The notes beneath the pieces were generated by a model. That model saw only the letters and a list, made by a program, of their open reading frames with translations. It was not told where the DNA came from and ran no database searches. Source: Pseudomonas fluorescens (GTDB lineage Bacteria; Pseudomonadota; Gammaproteobacteria; Pseudomonadales; Pseudomonadaceae). Taken from it: a stretch of DNA of 64,000 nt. A program made the translations under genes and the position numbers. The stretch spans positions 4,325,501 to 4,389,500 of the forward strand of contig NZ_LR134318.1 of the NCBI RefSeq assembly GCF_900636825.1, read 5' to 3'. Shown one piece after another: positions 34,301 to 42,938 of this stretch (the stretch's first letter is position 1; each line of letters starts with the position of its first letter).

Positions 34301-34960
34301 TCAGCCGCGGCTCACATCGCTGTGCATATCCCCGAGCAACGGTGGCTGCTGATCAGTGAACAGATGCGGATAGCACTTTTCCAGGTGGCCGAAAAAAAAC
34401 GCCTCCGGCACGTCGGCGAATTGACCGTGATCGATCAGGTATTCCATCAGCGGCGCGCCGGCGCGGTTGAAGGGGTGAAACACACTGTCATGGATGCCGT
34501 CGAATTCCAGCGGCGCGACGTTGAACAACTCGCACAATTGCTGGTTGAACGCGGGCGTCGCCTTGACCCAACGGTCATTGAGGAAAAACTCGGTATAGCC
34601 GTGCATGGCGAACATGTCGCTTTTCAATAATTCGAGCAGACGCGGGGTCGACAGGTGATTCTTCACGTCGGCCAGGCCAATGCGCGCGGCGATTCCGCAA
34701 TGCCGCGCACAAGCGGCGAGCAACGTCGCTTTGGGCACGCAATAGCTCTCGCCCGCCGCCAACGCATGGCTGCCGCGCAACGTCTGCGGGTCACGGCTGA
34801 AGGTATAGGGGTTGTAGCGCACGGCCTCGCGCACGGCGTAATAAAGACTGATCGCCTGAGCGCGCGGGTCGCGACTGGCGCCCCGGTGCCGTTCGGCGAA
34901 CTCCACCACTGCGGGGTGGTCACTATCGATGAAGCGGCCGGGCCTCAGATACTCGTGCAT
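34301..34960 (-). CDS. Transglutaminase-like cysteine protease-fold protein
   Basis: 219 residues from ATG 34960 (AGGAG nine bases upstream). The catalytic Cys lies in GESYCVPKATLLAACARHCGI and the His in MHGYTEFFLNDRWVKATPAF. The third residue, normally Asp in a WVDxDP-type stretch, appears to be Thr (WVKATP), so classical triad activity is uncertain. C-terminal part has no recognised domain. It could cleave or crosslink peptides in the cytosol, as no signal peptide is visible. Next to the GST gene and divergent from fadE. Confidence 0.78.
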   Translation of the reverse strand: MHEYLRPGRFIDSDHPAVVEFAERHRGASRDPRAQAISLYYAVREAVRYNPYTFSRDPQTLRGSHALAAGESYCVPKATLLAACARHCGIAARIGLADVKNHLSTPRLLELLKSDMFAMHGYTEFFLNDRWVKATPAFNQQLCELFNVAPLEFDGIHDSVFHPFNRAGAPLMEYLIDHGQFADVPEAFFFGHLEKCYPHLFTDQQPPLLGDMHSDVSRG

Positions 34961-35131
34961 GACGACAATCTCCTGAATGAGCCTGGAGTCTAGCGACAGC
35001 TCAAGCACAGAGATAACGGCATTTCGGCCAAACTTGGACGCAAAGATGCGGACTAACCGAACGTTTTCCTACACTTGTTGCCCACCGAACCTACGAAAAC
35101 CATCCGGGCTTTCCCACGATTTCAATCACCT

Positions 35132-35142
35132 TGGTCTGACCA
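35132..35142. promoter_or_regulatory. Perfect palindromic operator-like site upstream of fadE
   Basis: TGGTCTGACCA, matching the GntR/FadR-subfamily consensus TNGTNNNACNA at every defined position. It lies 67 bp upstream of the fadE ATG. FadR-type control of a beta-oxidation gene would make sense, but no regulator is encoded nearby. Confidence 0.5.
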
Positions 35143-35208
35143 CCCGGTTTTACAGATGCCGTCTAAGCTCTGGAGGGTCGATTTGCCTTGGTTCACGGAG
35201 GACTGAAT

Positions 35209-37656
35209 ATGCTGTTGTTGTGGATACTGGTGTTGATTGTCGGCGTGGCGTATCTCGCGCACCGGCGTGTTTCTCCGCTGCCCGCATTGGGCATCGTTGC
35301 GGTCTATTTACTGGCAATGGGTATTTTCAGTCACGCACCGGGCTGGCTGTTGCTGGCGTTCTGGGTCGTATTGGCAGCCGTCGCTGCACCGTTGCTGCTG
35401 CCCGACCTGCGCCGCAAACATTTCACCGCGCCGCTGTTCAACTGGTTCCAGAAAACCCTGCCGCCGATGTCGCAGACCGAGCGCGACGCGATCGATGCCG
35501 GCACAGTGTGGTGGGACGGCGAGCTGTTCAGCGGCCGTCCGGACTGGGACAAACTGCTGGCTTATCCCAAGGTGCAATTGAGCGAAGAAGAACAGGCGTT
35601 CATTGACGGGCCGACCGAAGAACTCTGCGCGATGGTCACTGACTGGCAGATCGGCCAGTCGATGGATCTGCCGCCCGAAGCCTGGACACACATCAAGGAA
35701 CATGGCTTTTTTGCCCTGATCATTCCAAAAGAGTTCGGCGGTAAAGGTTTCTCGGCCTATGCCCACTCCCAAGTGGCCATGAAACTCGCAACCCGCAGCG
35801 GCGACCTCGCCTCCACCGTGATGGTGCCCAACTCCCTCGGCCCCGCCGAACTGTTGCTGCATTACGGCACCGACGAACAACGCAATCACTACCTGCCACG
35901 TCTGGCGCGCGGTGAAGACATTCCGTGCTTCGCACTGACCGGCCCGCTTGCCGGCTCGGACGCCGGGGCAATGCCCGACACCGGGATCATCTGCAAAGGC
36001 GATTGGAACGGTGAGGAAGTCATCGGCCTGCGCCTGAACTGGGAAAAGCGCTACATCACTCTCGGCCCGGTCGCCACCCTTCTCGGCCTGGCGTTCAAGG
36101 CTTACGACCCGGATCACCTGCTCGGTGACAAGGACGACCTCGGCATCAGCCTGGCGCTGATCCCGACCGATACCGCAGGCGTCGAAATCGGCCGCCGTCA
36201 CTTGCCGCTGGGCGCTGCATTCATGAACGGGCCGAACTCGGGCAAGGACGTGTTCATCCCGCTGGACTACCTCATCGGTGGTCAGGAGATGCTCGGCAAA
36301 GGCTGGATGATGCTGATGAACTGCCTGTCGGTCGGGCGTTCGATCTCGCTGCCGGCAGTCGGTACCGGTGCGGCCAAGTTCACCAGTCTGGTCACCGGCC
36401 AGTACGCGCAGATTCGCGAACAATTCAATGTGCCGCTGTCCGCGTTCGAAGGCATTCAGGAAGCCATGGCGCGCATCGGCGGCAACGCGTGGATGATGGA
36501 CGCGGCGCGGATGCTCACTGCCAACGCGGTGGATCTGGGCGAAAAACCTTCCGTGCTGTCGGCGATCCTCAAATACCACCTGACTGAACGCGGTCGCGAA
36601 TGCATCAGCCACGCGATGGATGTGCACGGCGGCAAAGCCATCATCATGGGGCCGAACAATTACCTCGGTCGCAGTTGGAACGGGGCACCAATCTTCATCA
36701 CCGTGGAAGGCGCGAACATTCTTTCGCGCAACTTGATGATCTTTGGCCAAGGCGCGATTCGCTGTCATCCGTTCGTGCTCAAAGAGATGGCGCTGGCCGG
36801 TCGCGAGGACAAGGATCAGGCACTCAAGGAATTCGATGGCCTGCTGCTCAAGCACATCGGTTTTGCCGTGAGCAATGCCGCCAGCACGCTGGTGTTGAAC
36901 CTGGGCCTGGGCCACTTCGAGCACGCGCCGGGCGACAAGATCAGTCAGGGTTACTTCCGTGCCCTCAACCGTCAGGCTGCGGCATTCGCCATGCTCGCCG
37001 ACTTCAGCATGATGCTGCTCGGCGGCGAGCTGAAACGCCGCGAACGGTTGTCTGCTCGCCTGGGCGATGTGTTGAGCAACTTGTATCTGGCGTCCGCAGC
37101 GCTCAAGCGCTATCACGACCTCGACTCGCCGGGCTACATGGAACCGCTGTTTCGCTGGGCGATGGAAGAAAGCCTTGGTCAGTCGGAACGGGCACTGGAT
37201 GAGCTGCTCAGCAACTTCCCCAACAAAGTATTCGGCTGCGTGCTACGCGTGATCGTCTTCCCGTTCGGTCGACGTCACAAAGGCCCGTCGGACAAACTCG
37301 GCGCCGAGGTGGCTGGCGTAATCGGTCGGGCCAAGGGCGATCCAGCGCTGGAAGAACTCCTCGCCGGCTGCTATCGCCCGCAATCGGCGGACGATGCCGT
37401 GGGCGCGCTGCAACACGCCAGCGACCTGCTGCACGCCGCGCAGCCGCTGCACAAAAAACTGCACACGTCGCTGAAAAGCGGTCAGGTCAAACCGGTGGCC
37501 GGTGAACACGCGATTGATGCTGCGCTGGAAGCCGGCGTGCTGCAACCGGTGGAAGCGCAGAGCCTTCGCGATGCCGAAGCCGCACGCCGCAAGGTGATCG
37601 ATGTCGATGATTTCGACAAAGACGAGCTGGCACTGGCCGAGGGGAAAGTCCGCTGA
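35209..37656 (+). CDS. fadE: Acyl-CoA dehydrogenase FadE (YafH type)
   Basis: First oxidation step of beta-oxidation. 815 residues, matching the long E. coli FadE form (814). Two N-terminal hydrophobic helices (about 2-22 and 24-60), then the dehydrogenase core: FALIIPKEFGGKGFS, FALTGPLAGSDAGAMPD, EKRYITLGPVATLLGLAFK, PLDYLIGG, and DVHGGKAIIMGPNNYLGR. The C-terminal 250 residues are the DUF1974 extension. ATG 35209 follows GGAGG by eight bases; an upstream GTG lies before that site and is rejected. Possible FadR-type operator upstream; strong terminator downstream. Confidence 0.95.
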   Translation: MLLLWILVLIVGVAYLAHRRVSPLPALGIVAVYLLAMGIFSHAPGWLLLAFWVVLAAVAAPLLLPDLRRKHFTAPLFNWFQKTLPPMSQTERDAIDAGTVWWDGELFSGRPDWDKLLAYPKVQLSEEEQAFIDGPTEELCAMVTDWQIGQSMDLPPEAWTHIKEHGFFALIIPKEFGGKGFSAYAHSQVAMKLATRSGDLASTVMVPNSLGPAELLLHYGTDEQRNHYLPRLARGEDIPCFALTGPLAGSDAGAMPDTGIICKGDWNGEEVIGLRLNWEKRYITLGPVATLLGLAFKAYDPDHLLGDKDDLGISLALIPTDTAGVEIGRRHLPLGAAFMNGPNSGKDVFIPLDYLIGGQEMLGKGWMMLMNCLSVGRSISLPAVGTGAAKFTSLVTGQYAQIREQFNVPLSAFEGIQEAMARIGGNAWMMDAARMLTANAVDLGEKPSVLSAILKYHLTERGRECISHAMDVHGGKAIIMGPNNYLGRSWNGAPIFITVEGANILSRNLMIFGQGAIRCHPFVLKEMALAGREDKDQALKEFDGLLLKHIGFAVSNAASTLVLNLGLGHFEHAPGDKISQGYFRALNRQAAAFAMLADFSMMLLGGELKRRERLSARLGDVLSNLYLASAALKRYHDLDSPGYMEPLFRWAMEESLGQSERALDELLSNFPNKVFGCVLRVIVFPFGRRHKGPSDKLGAEVAGVIGRAKGDPALEELLAGCYRPQSADDAVGALQHASDLLHAAQPLHKKLHTSLKSGQVKPVAGEHAIDAALEAGVLQPVEAQSLRDAEAARRKVIDVDDFDKDELALAEGKVR

Positions 37657-37687
37657 TCCTCACTGCCGTATAGCTGTTTATTTATGA

Positions 37688-37726
37688 AAAACGGGCGCGG
37701 GAGCTTTATACTCCCGCGCCCGTTTT
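37688..37726 (+). terminator. Strong terminator of fadE
   Basis: AAAACGGGCGCGGGAG and CTCCCGCGCCCGTTTT form a perfect 16-bp stem with a 7-base loop, 31 bp after the fadE stop and 20 bp before the next gene. Confidence 0.93.
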
Positions 37727-37746
37727 GCTCTTGAGGACTTAATCTC

Positions 37747-38154
37747 GTGTCCAATGTCGTTGCCGATCATCTTGTGTTGCTCGACCACCTGCGCAGTATC
37801 CTGGTCGCCGTAGGTGAGGCGGAACAAGTGCCCGAAGAAAGTCATGCCCTGTTCCTCGAGCGCTTCGACGAACTGCTGGCGTCCTTGCCGATCGATCCGA
37901 TCGAAAGCCAATATCTGGGCCAGGACATCCTGACCCAAGTAATCAGCCGTTACCCGCAAATTGCCCACTTGATCCCGCGGGATCTGCTGTGGTTCTTCGC
38001 CGGCGACTGCCTGCATTACCTGTCCGATGAAGAAATCGACTTGTATCAGGCACTGGAAGAACGTCGTTACGAAGCTGAACAGAATGACGAACCGTTCGAC
38101 TGGAATCAGGAAAAGCAGTTGCTGGCGATGTCTGCTCAGGACAGCAAGCACTGA
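37747..38154 (+). CDS. Conserved PA2817-type protein, function unknown
   Basis: 135 residues, acidic, no signal peptide or membrane helix. It contains DHLVLLDHLRSILVAVGEAE near the start, then PIDPIESQYLGQDILTQV and LIPRDLLWFFAGDCLHYLSDEEI. I associate this with the Pseudomonas family named after PA2817, which also lies close to an acyl-CoA dehydrogenase gene; this is from memory. Start: GTG 37747 with GAGGA about ten bases upstream. A terminator separates it from fadE, so it probably has its own promoter or depends on read-through. Confidence 0.8.
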   Translation: MSNVVADHLVLLDHLRSILVAVGEAEQVPEESHALFLERFDELLASLPIDPIESQYLGQDILTQVISRYPQIAHLIPRDLLWFFAGDCLHYLSDEEIDLYQALEERRYEAEQNDEPFDWNQEKQLLAMSAQDSKH

Positions 38155-38161
38155 TTTAACA

Positions 38162-38243
38162 TCAAAAGATCGCAGCCTTCGGCAGCTCCTACAGTGGAAT
38201 TACCCAATCCCCTCCAGGAGCTGCCGCAGGCTGCGATCTTTTG
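38162..38243. repeat. REPIN 5
   Basis: Inverted REP pair with outer arms AAAAGATCGCAGCC and GGCTGCGATCTTTT and inner spacer around TACAGTGGAAT. It lies between the convergent PA2817-type and LysR genes. Confidence 0.92.
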
Positions 38244-38250
38244 CTTTGCG

Positions 38251-39249
38251 CTACAACAACCCCTCGCTATCAGGCAACTCATACGCCATCGCGGTGTTAC
38301 TCGCATCACCCACCTTCCCCGGCTTGCTCAGGGTCGGCTCTTTCTCCAGGCACTCCACCAGAAAGTCGATAAGCACCCGCAACTTTGGAGGCAGATACCG
38401 CGTGGGCGAATGCAGCAACCACAGTCCACCGTGGTAAGACGCCAAGAACGTCCAGTCGGGCAACACCTGCACCACCAACTTCTGCTCCAACGCATAACGT
38501 GCAGTGAAGTACGGCAGGCTGCCAATGCCGATGTGCTGCAACACCGCGCCCAGTCGCACGCCGGTGTGATTGGCGGCATAGCGACCACGCACCCCAACCG
38601 TCACCGCTTTGCTGCCCTTCTTGAATTTCCAGCGCGCATCGCTCGGGTTTTCGCCCAGGTAAATACAGCTGTGATTGAGCAGGTCATGCGGATGTGTGGG
38701 TGTGCCGTGCTCGGCGAGGTATTGCGGCGTGGCGCAGAGCATATGGTCGATGGTCAGTAATTGACGTCCGACCAAACCGGCAGGAGGCCGATCGGTGATA
38801 CGAATGGCCAGATCAACATGATCATCGATCAAGTCGACCTGCCGATCCTCCAGCAATAACTCGACATCGACCTTGGGATAGCGCCGCAGAAATTTCGGCA
38901 TGTGCGGATGAATCACAAAGCGCCCCACCGCTTTCGGAACGCTGATGCGCACCAGCCCTTCCGCTTCGTGAGTGAACTGGCCGCTGATTTCCATCACTGA
39001 CTTGGCCGCGCTGACCATCTCCTGACAGCGCTTGAACACTTCTTCGCCGCCATCGCTCAGGCGCAGTTTGCGCGTGGTGCGCTGCAACAACCGCGTGGCC
39101 AACGCTTTCTCCAGCCGCGAGATGCTGCGACTGACCGCCGAGGGCGAAGAGCCCAGTTGGCGAGCCGCTTCAGAGAAGCTGCCGGTCTCCACGACCTTGA
39201 CGAAGATCGCCATTTCACCGAGCAGCGGGAGCGGCAGATTGATGCTCAC
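38251..39249 (-). CDS. LysR-family transcriptional regulator
   Basis: 332 residues. N-terminal winged helix-turn-helix: MAIFVKVVETGSFSEAARQLGSSPSAVSRSISRLEKALATRLLQRT at about residues 13-58. The C-terminal periplasmic-binding-like domain starts with EGLVRISVPKAVGRFVIHP and has LAIRITDRPPAGL. The GTG at 39249 is preferred, with AAGGA eleven bases upstream; a TTG three codons earlier is possible. It is divergent from the alaX-like gene, the classic LysR target position, with a palindromic AT-rich stretch (TTATT...AATAA, 39288-39310) between them. Confidence 0.92.
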   Translation of the reverse strand: MSINLPLPLLGEMAIFVKVVETGSFSEAARQLGSSPSAVSRSISRLEKALATRLLQRTTRKLRLSDGGEEVFKRCQEMVSAAKSVMEISGQFTHEAEGLVRISVPKAVGRFVIHPHMPKFLRRYPKVDVELLLEDRQVDLIDDHVDLAIRITDRPPAGLVGRQLLTIDHMLCATPQYLAEHGTPTHPHDLLNHSCIYLGENPSDARWKFKKGSKAVTVGVRGRYAANHTGVRLGAVLQHIGIGSLPYFTARYALEQKLVVQVLPDWTFLASYHGGLWLLHSPTRYLPPKLRVLIDFLVECLEKEPTLSKPGKVGDASNTAMAYELPDSEGLL

Positions 39250-39302
39250 AGCGCACAAGTCCTTTGATGTCTGGATGGATTATCACGTTATTGCACGATT
39301 CA

Positions 39303-39308
39303 TATAAT
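39303..39308 (+). promoter_or_regulatory. Candidate -10 box of the alaX-like gene
   Basis: TATAAT at 39303-39308, with TTATCA 17 bases upstream (39280-39285) as a weak -35. It overlaps the partly palindromic TTATTGCACGATTCATAT stretch, a possible LysR site. Confidence 0.5.
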
Positions 39309-39338
39309 AAAAACAGAACTTTAAATAAGGTCTGAAAC

Positions 39339-39965
39339 ATGACGCTTCGCCTGTTTTTCCACAGTGATGACCTCAAGGCCAACGTGGAAGTCCTCGACTG
39401 CACACCCCACGAAAACGAATTTGCCGTGGTACTTCGCGCCACTCTGTTTCACCCGCAGGGTGGTGGTCAGCCTTGCGATACCGGCTGGATCGGCGAAAGC
39501 CAAGTGCAGCGCGTGGTGCAGGAGCCAGAGCGCATCGTGCATTTTGTCGACCGACTCGTACCGCTTGGCATGGCTTGTATCCGCGTCGACGAAGATCGCC
39601 GCCGCTTCAACACACGCATGCATTCGGCCGGGCACCTGATCGGGCATTTCGTTCAAGCCATGGGCTGGACACCGATCAAGGCGCATCACTGGCCGGACGA
39701 AGGCCGAGTGCAATTCAAGCCGAGCGATGTCGCGCAGGAGGTCGATGCCGAGACCGTTCAATACGGCGTCGGCCAGTGGATCGAACACGATCTGCCACGT
39801 CTCACCTCGCTGAGCGAAGGCGCGCGGGAAATCAGTTTCGGCGAGCTGCCAGCCTACGGCTGCGGCGGCACCCATGTACGTAGCCTGAAGGATCTGGGCA
39901 CAGTCACGATCGCGCCCCTCTCGCAGAAGAAGGGCACGCTGTCCGTCCACTACAGCGTGGATTGA
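39339..39965 (+). CDS. AlaX-type alanyl-tRNA editing protein
   Basis: 208 residues, free-standing relative of the AlaRS editing domain that removes serine or glycine from tRNA-Ala. The zinc/catalytic motifs are HSAGHLIGHFVQ (HxxxH, residues about 95-106) and CGGTHVRSLKDLG (C..H, about 177-189). HPQGGGQPCDTG is the N-terminal family signature. ATG 39339. Regulated perhaps by the divergent LysR gene. Confidence 0.9.
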   Translation: MTLRLFFHSDDLKANVEVLDCTPHENEFAVVLRATLFHPQGGGQPCDTGWIGESQVQRVVQEPERIVHFVDRLVPLGMACIRVDEDRRRFNTRMHSAGHLIGHFVQAMGWTPIKAHHWPDEGRVQFKPSDVAQEVDAETVQYGVGQWIEHDLPRLTSLSEGAREISFGELPAYGCGGTHVRSLKDLGTVTIAPLSQKKGTLSVHYSVD

Positions 39966-39972
39966 GCATTTC

Positions 39973-40025
39973 GGGCGCTGCCGCCACGCAGCGCCCGACG
40001 CCGTGGAACCGCACTCGCCGGTTCC
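39973..40025 (+). terminator. Two consecutive hairpins after alaX
   Basis: GGGCGCTG/CAGCGCCC at 39973-39996 and GGAACCG/CGGTTCC at 40005-40025. Neither ends in a long T-run, so termination strength is uncertain. Confidence 0.5.
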
Positions 40026-40056
40026 GTTGACTATCGATAGATGGACCTAAAATAAA

Positions 40057-40827
40057 ATGATGCTAGACGTCGAGCGTCTCGATGAGACGTGCTTAAAAAA
40101 ACTGGCCAACGAAGAAGTCCTCGCCATCCGCGTCAAAGGCTTTTTGCCCGCGCCGTTGGCGATCGAAATTGGCGACAAGATCCTCGCCCCGGGCTATGAG
40201 GGCTACATCAACGCGCCGAGTATCGGCCGAATCGGCATGGCGTTTTACGAGGCGGAAAATCAGCCGATGTTGATCGAAGACTACTTCGAACTCGCCACCC
40301 GCAATATCGCCGAACTACGCCATCGCTGCGCGCCCTACTCGTCGCCGGTCGACACCCTGCGCTGCATGCTTGATGAATCCTGGCCGGCCGGCGCGCATCT
40401 GGAAAATCTCTACGGGCGCAAAATGTACGTCGGCCTGTCACGGGTGGTGAAGCCAGGTGTGTGCTTTCTTGCCCACCACGACATTTTCGCCAAGGACGCC
40501 CCGGACAGTTTTCAGGCGCGCAGCCTCGATGCGCAGTTCGCCTGCAACGTATACCTGAACATGCCCACCGAGGGCGGTGCATTACAGATGTGGGACGACG
40601 ACATTACCCCGGATCAGTTCGACGAGATGCGCGGCGACAGTTACGGCATCGACCCGGCGCTGTTAGGCCACCCAGCCCTTGAAGTGCGTCCCGAACCCGG
40701 CGACTTCATCATGTTCAATTCGCGCTGCATGCACTCGGTGACTCCGGGCGTGGCCGATCCGCGTTTGAGTCTTTCGTTCTTTGTCGGCTATCGCGGCAAT
40801 GCTTCACCCCTGACCTTCTGGAGCTGA
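40057..40827 (+). CDS. 2-oxoglutarate/Fe(II)-dependent oxygenase, free-amino-acid hydroxylase/halogenase-like
   Basis: 256 residues. The facial triad can be read as H140-x-D142 in FLAHHDIFAKDAPDSFQARS and H226 in NSRCMHSVTPG, with R236 in ADPRLSLSFF as the 2-oxoglutarate anchor. The overall pattern (SRVVKPG, HHDIFAKDAP, YLNMPTEGGALQMWD) resembles, as I recall, the BesD/Hal family that chlorinates free lysine-type amino acids. Those halogenases have Gly in place of the metal Asp, while this protein keeps Asp, so hydroxylation is predicted. The stop is one base before a LysE exporter start, implying a shared amino-acid-related job. Start ATG 40057 or 40060; no clear ribosome site. Substrate unproven. 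Confidence 0.75.
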   Translation: MMLDVERLDETCLKKLANEEVLAIRVKGFLPAPLAIEIGDKILAPGYEGYINAPSIGRIGMAFYEAENQPMLIEDYFELATRNIAELRHRCAPYSSPVDTLRCMLDESWPAGAHLENLYGRKMYVGLSRVVKPGVCFLAHHDIFAKDAPDSFQARSLDAQFACNVYLNMPTEGGALQMWDDDITPDQFDEMRGDSYGIDPALLGHPALEVRPEPGDFIMFNSRCMHSVTPGVADPRLSLSFFVGYRGNASPLTFWS

Positions 40828-40828
40828 G

Positions 40829-41467
40829 ATGTATTCCACTTACCTGGGCGAGTTTCTCGCATTGGCGACCATTCACTTTCTCGCCGTGGTTGCACCCGGC
40901 CCGGACTTCGCTGTGACCATCCGGCAAAGCGTGCGCTTCGGTCGTCTCGTTGGCATCTGTACCGCGCTGGGCATCGGCGCGGGAATCTCCGTGCACGTTT
41001 TTTACACCCTGCTCGGCGTCGGCGCGCTGATGCACACCACGCCATGGCTGCTCACCTTGGCCAAGGTCATCGGCGGTGCTTACATTCTGTATCTGGGTAT
41101 GAGCCTGATCCGCAGCAAACCGAAATCAACCCTCGAAGGCGAAAAACCGGCGGATGACGCGCCAGCGCAACAGTCGCCATTCAAGGCGTTCAGTACCGGT
41201 TTCCTGACCAATGCCACCAACCCCAAGGCAACGCTGTTCTTCCTGGCGATTTTCACCACGATCATCAGCGCCAGCACGCCCCTGCAGATTCAGGCGTTTT
41301 ACGGTTTGTGGATGTGCATGGTCAACGCCTTGTGGTTCGTGATCGTCGCGCTGTTTTTCTCCAGCCATAAAGTGCGCGTGCTGTTTATGCGTCTGGGCCA
41401 TTGGTTCGAACGCAGCATGGGGGTGATCCTGATCCTGTTTGCCGGGCGTTTGATGCTGTCGATGTAA
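40829..41467 (+). CDS. LysE-family amino-acid exporter
   Basis: 212 residues with six predicted membrane helices. N-terminal VVAPGPDFAVTIRQSVRFGRLVGICTALGIGAG is the LysE/RhtB signature; GFLTNATNPKATLFFLAIF is the second conserved stretch. It begins one base after the oxygenase stop, so the pair is translationally coupled. The exporter may remove the oxygenase product or a related amino acid. A terminator follows 15 bp after the stop. Confidence 0.92.
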   Translation: MYSTYLGEFLALATIHFLAVVAPGPDFAVTIRQSVRFGRLVGICTALGIGAGISVHVFYTLLGVGALMHTTPWLLTLAKVIGGAYILYLGMSLIRSKPKSTLEGEKPADDAPAQQSPFKAFSTGFLTNATNPKATLFFLAIFTTIISASTPLQIQAFYGLWMCMVNALWFVIVALFFSSHKVRVLFMRLGHWFERSMGVILILFAGRLMLSM

Positions 41468-41482
41468 CTATCCTCGAAATCA

Positions 41483-41507
41483 AAGCCCGCCGACCCTCGG
41501 CGGGCTT
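41483..41507 (+). terminator. Terminator after the LysE gene
   Basis: AAGCCCGCCGA and TCGGCGGGCTT form a perfect 11-bp stem with a CCC loop, between the convergent lysE-type gene and the hss remnant. Confidence 0.85.
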
Positions 41508-41524
41508 GTGATTCCCGCAATGCG

Positions 41525-42938
41525 TCACGCGATGCGAAATTGGTCGAACTGCCACTGATCAACTGCTTCAGGCTCGCCACGCAGCAAATGCGTTGGATGG
41601 TCGGTGGGACGCCAATCGGTCTGGATGCCTGTAAGCGTCCCAAGATAGGGTCTGGCCAGTTGCAGGACCTCTTCGTGATCCATTTGCTCGGCCTCGACAA
41701 TGCCTTCGTCAGGATGCCGAATCGCCCAGATGATGCCGGCCAGAACACCGGCAACGACTTGCAGGCTCGTCGCTGTATTGAAAGGTGCCACGGCCCGTGC
41801 TTCATCCACGCTCAATAGCGATCCGTACCAGTACGCATTTTGCGCATGCCCCATCAGCAACACACCCAGTGCATCGACGCCGCCCCGAGCGACCTCTTCA
41901 CACATGATTCGTTGTTTGTTCTGCGGTTGCCAACCTTGCCCGATCAACTCATTGATCGACAGCAAAGCATCGTCGCAAGGGTGGTAGGCATAGTGCACCG
42001 TCGGGCGATAAATGAGCTTGCCCGCCTTTTTCACCGTCAGGAAGTCTGCTGTTGAAACGGTTTCGTGATGGGTGATCAGCAAGCCCAGACAGGCCCCGCC
42101 TTCGGGCGTCCAGGTTTTGACTTGTACGCTTGCACCTGGACGATCGAGATAAATGGCGTTACCTGATCCAAACAGATGCCGCTTGGCATCAACCGGCCAT
42201 GTTTTTCTCGTGAGTGCCAAGTGAAAGCTCGGCAGCCTGGCGCCCCTCACTCAAAAAACCATCGACTGACCAGGTATTGACGAACTCATCCGGCTTTTTG
42301 ATGCGTTGCGAGCACTGAGTATCCCTTTCAGCGACATGGATGACCTTCACATCCATCTGCATGGCAAGGGCTGCCCAATCCACACCTGCCCGCGTTTTGG
42401 GCACGGGCGTTTTCAGCTGTTTCGCCAAAGAGATCAATGCTTCCTTCAAAAGATGGGAGATCAAACCTGGATTGGCGCCATGAGCAATCACCGCCGTGGG
42501 GGGTTCGTCCAGCAACTCACGCAAGCGCAGCATTTGGTGACGCATTGCATAGTTTGTACGCTGGGACAAAGACAGTGCCGGGTCGTCATATCCGCCTTCC
42601 CAAGGCTCTACACAAGTGTCGAGATACAAGACTCCTGAAGCAGCGCAGTGCTTTACCAGATCGATCGAGCTGACATTCACCGACAGATTGACCAGAAAAT
42701 CCCCGGCTTCCAACAGCTCATCAAGGATCTGCTTATAGTTTTGCTGCGTCAGGCCGCGCTGCACCCAAGTGATTCCCTGCGCTTCGAACCACTGTCTGCC
42801 CTCAAGCACCGGCGCTATTACGACAATCCTGTTGACGCTGATCTCGTGCTGTTTAATGAGTAATGGCAGTACCGCTTTCGTTATAGAGCCAAATCCGACG
42901 AACACGAACTTTCCAGTAAAGCGAAATTGACGGTCCAT
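41525..42938 (-). pseudogene. hss: Homospermidine synthase split by a frameshift
   Basis: Two overlapping reading frames together match one protein of about 469 residues, the usual length of bacterial homospermidine synthase (makes homospermidine from putrescine with NAD). The first frame (ATG 42938, GGAG seven bases upstream, to TGA 42189) has FVFVGFGSITKAVLPLL and YLDTCVEPWEGGY. It ends ELSLGTHEKNMAG. The second continues VDAKRHLFGSGNAIYLDRPGA, then YRPTVHYAYHPCDDALLSINEL and GVLLMGHAQNAYWYGS to the stop at 41525. Removing one base of the CCGG at 42193-42196 restores a single frame. It is either a recent inactivating insertion or a sequencing error. The rest of both frames looks well preserved. 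Confidence 0.85.

Noticed and set aside
35308..37116. 602-codon minus-strand frame opposite fadE
   Set aside because: Shadow of fadE; no motif or start signal.
40057..40827. Assignment as an amino-acid halogenase
   Set aside because: The metal-binding Asp (D142) is present; halogenases of this type have Gly or Ala there.
42180..42205. Programmed +1 frameshift in homospermidine synthase
   Set aside because: GGT TGA lacks the CTT TGA-type slippery codon and no internal ribosome-like site is in place; a chance insertion is simpler.
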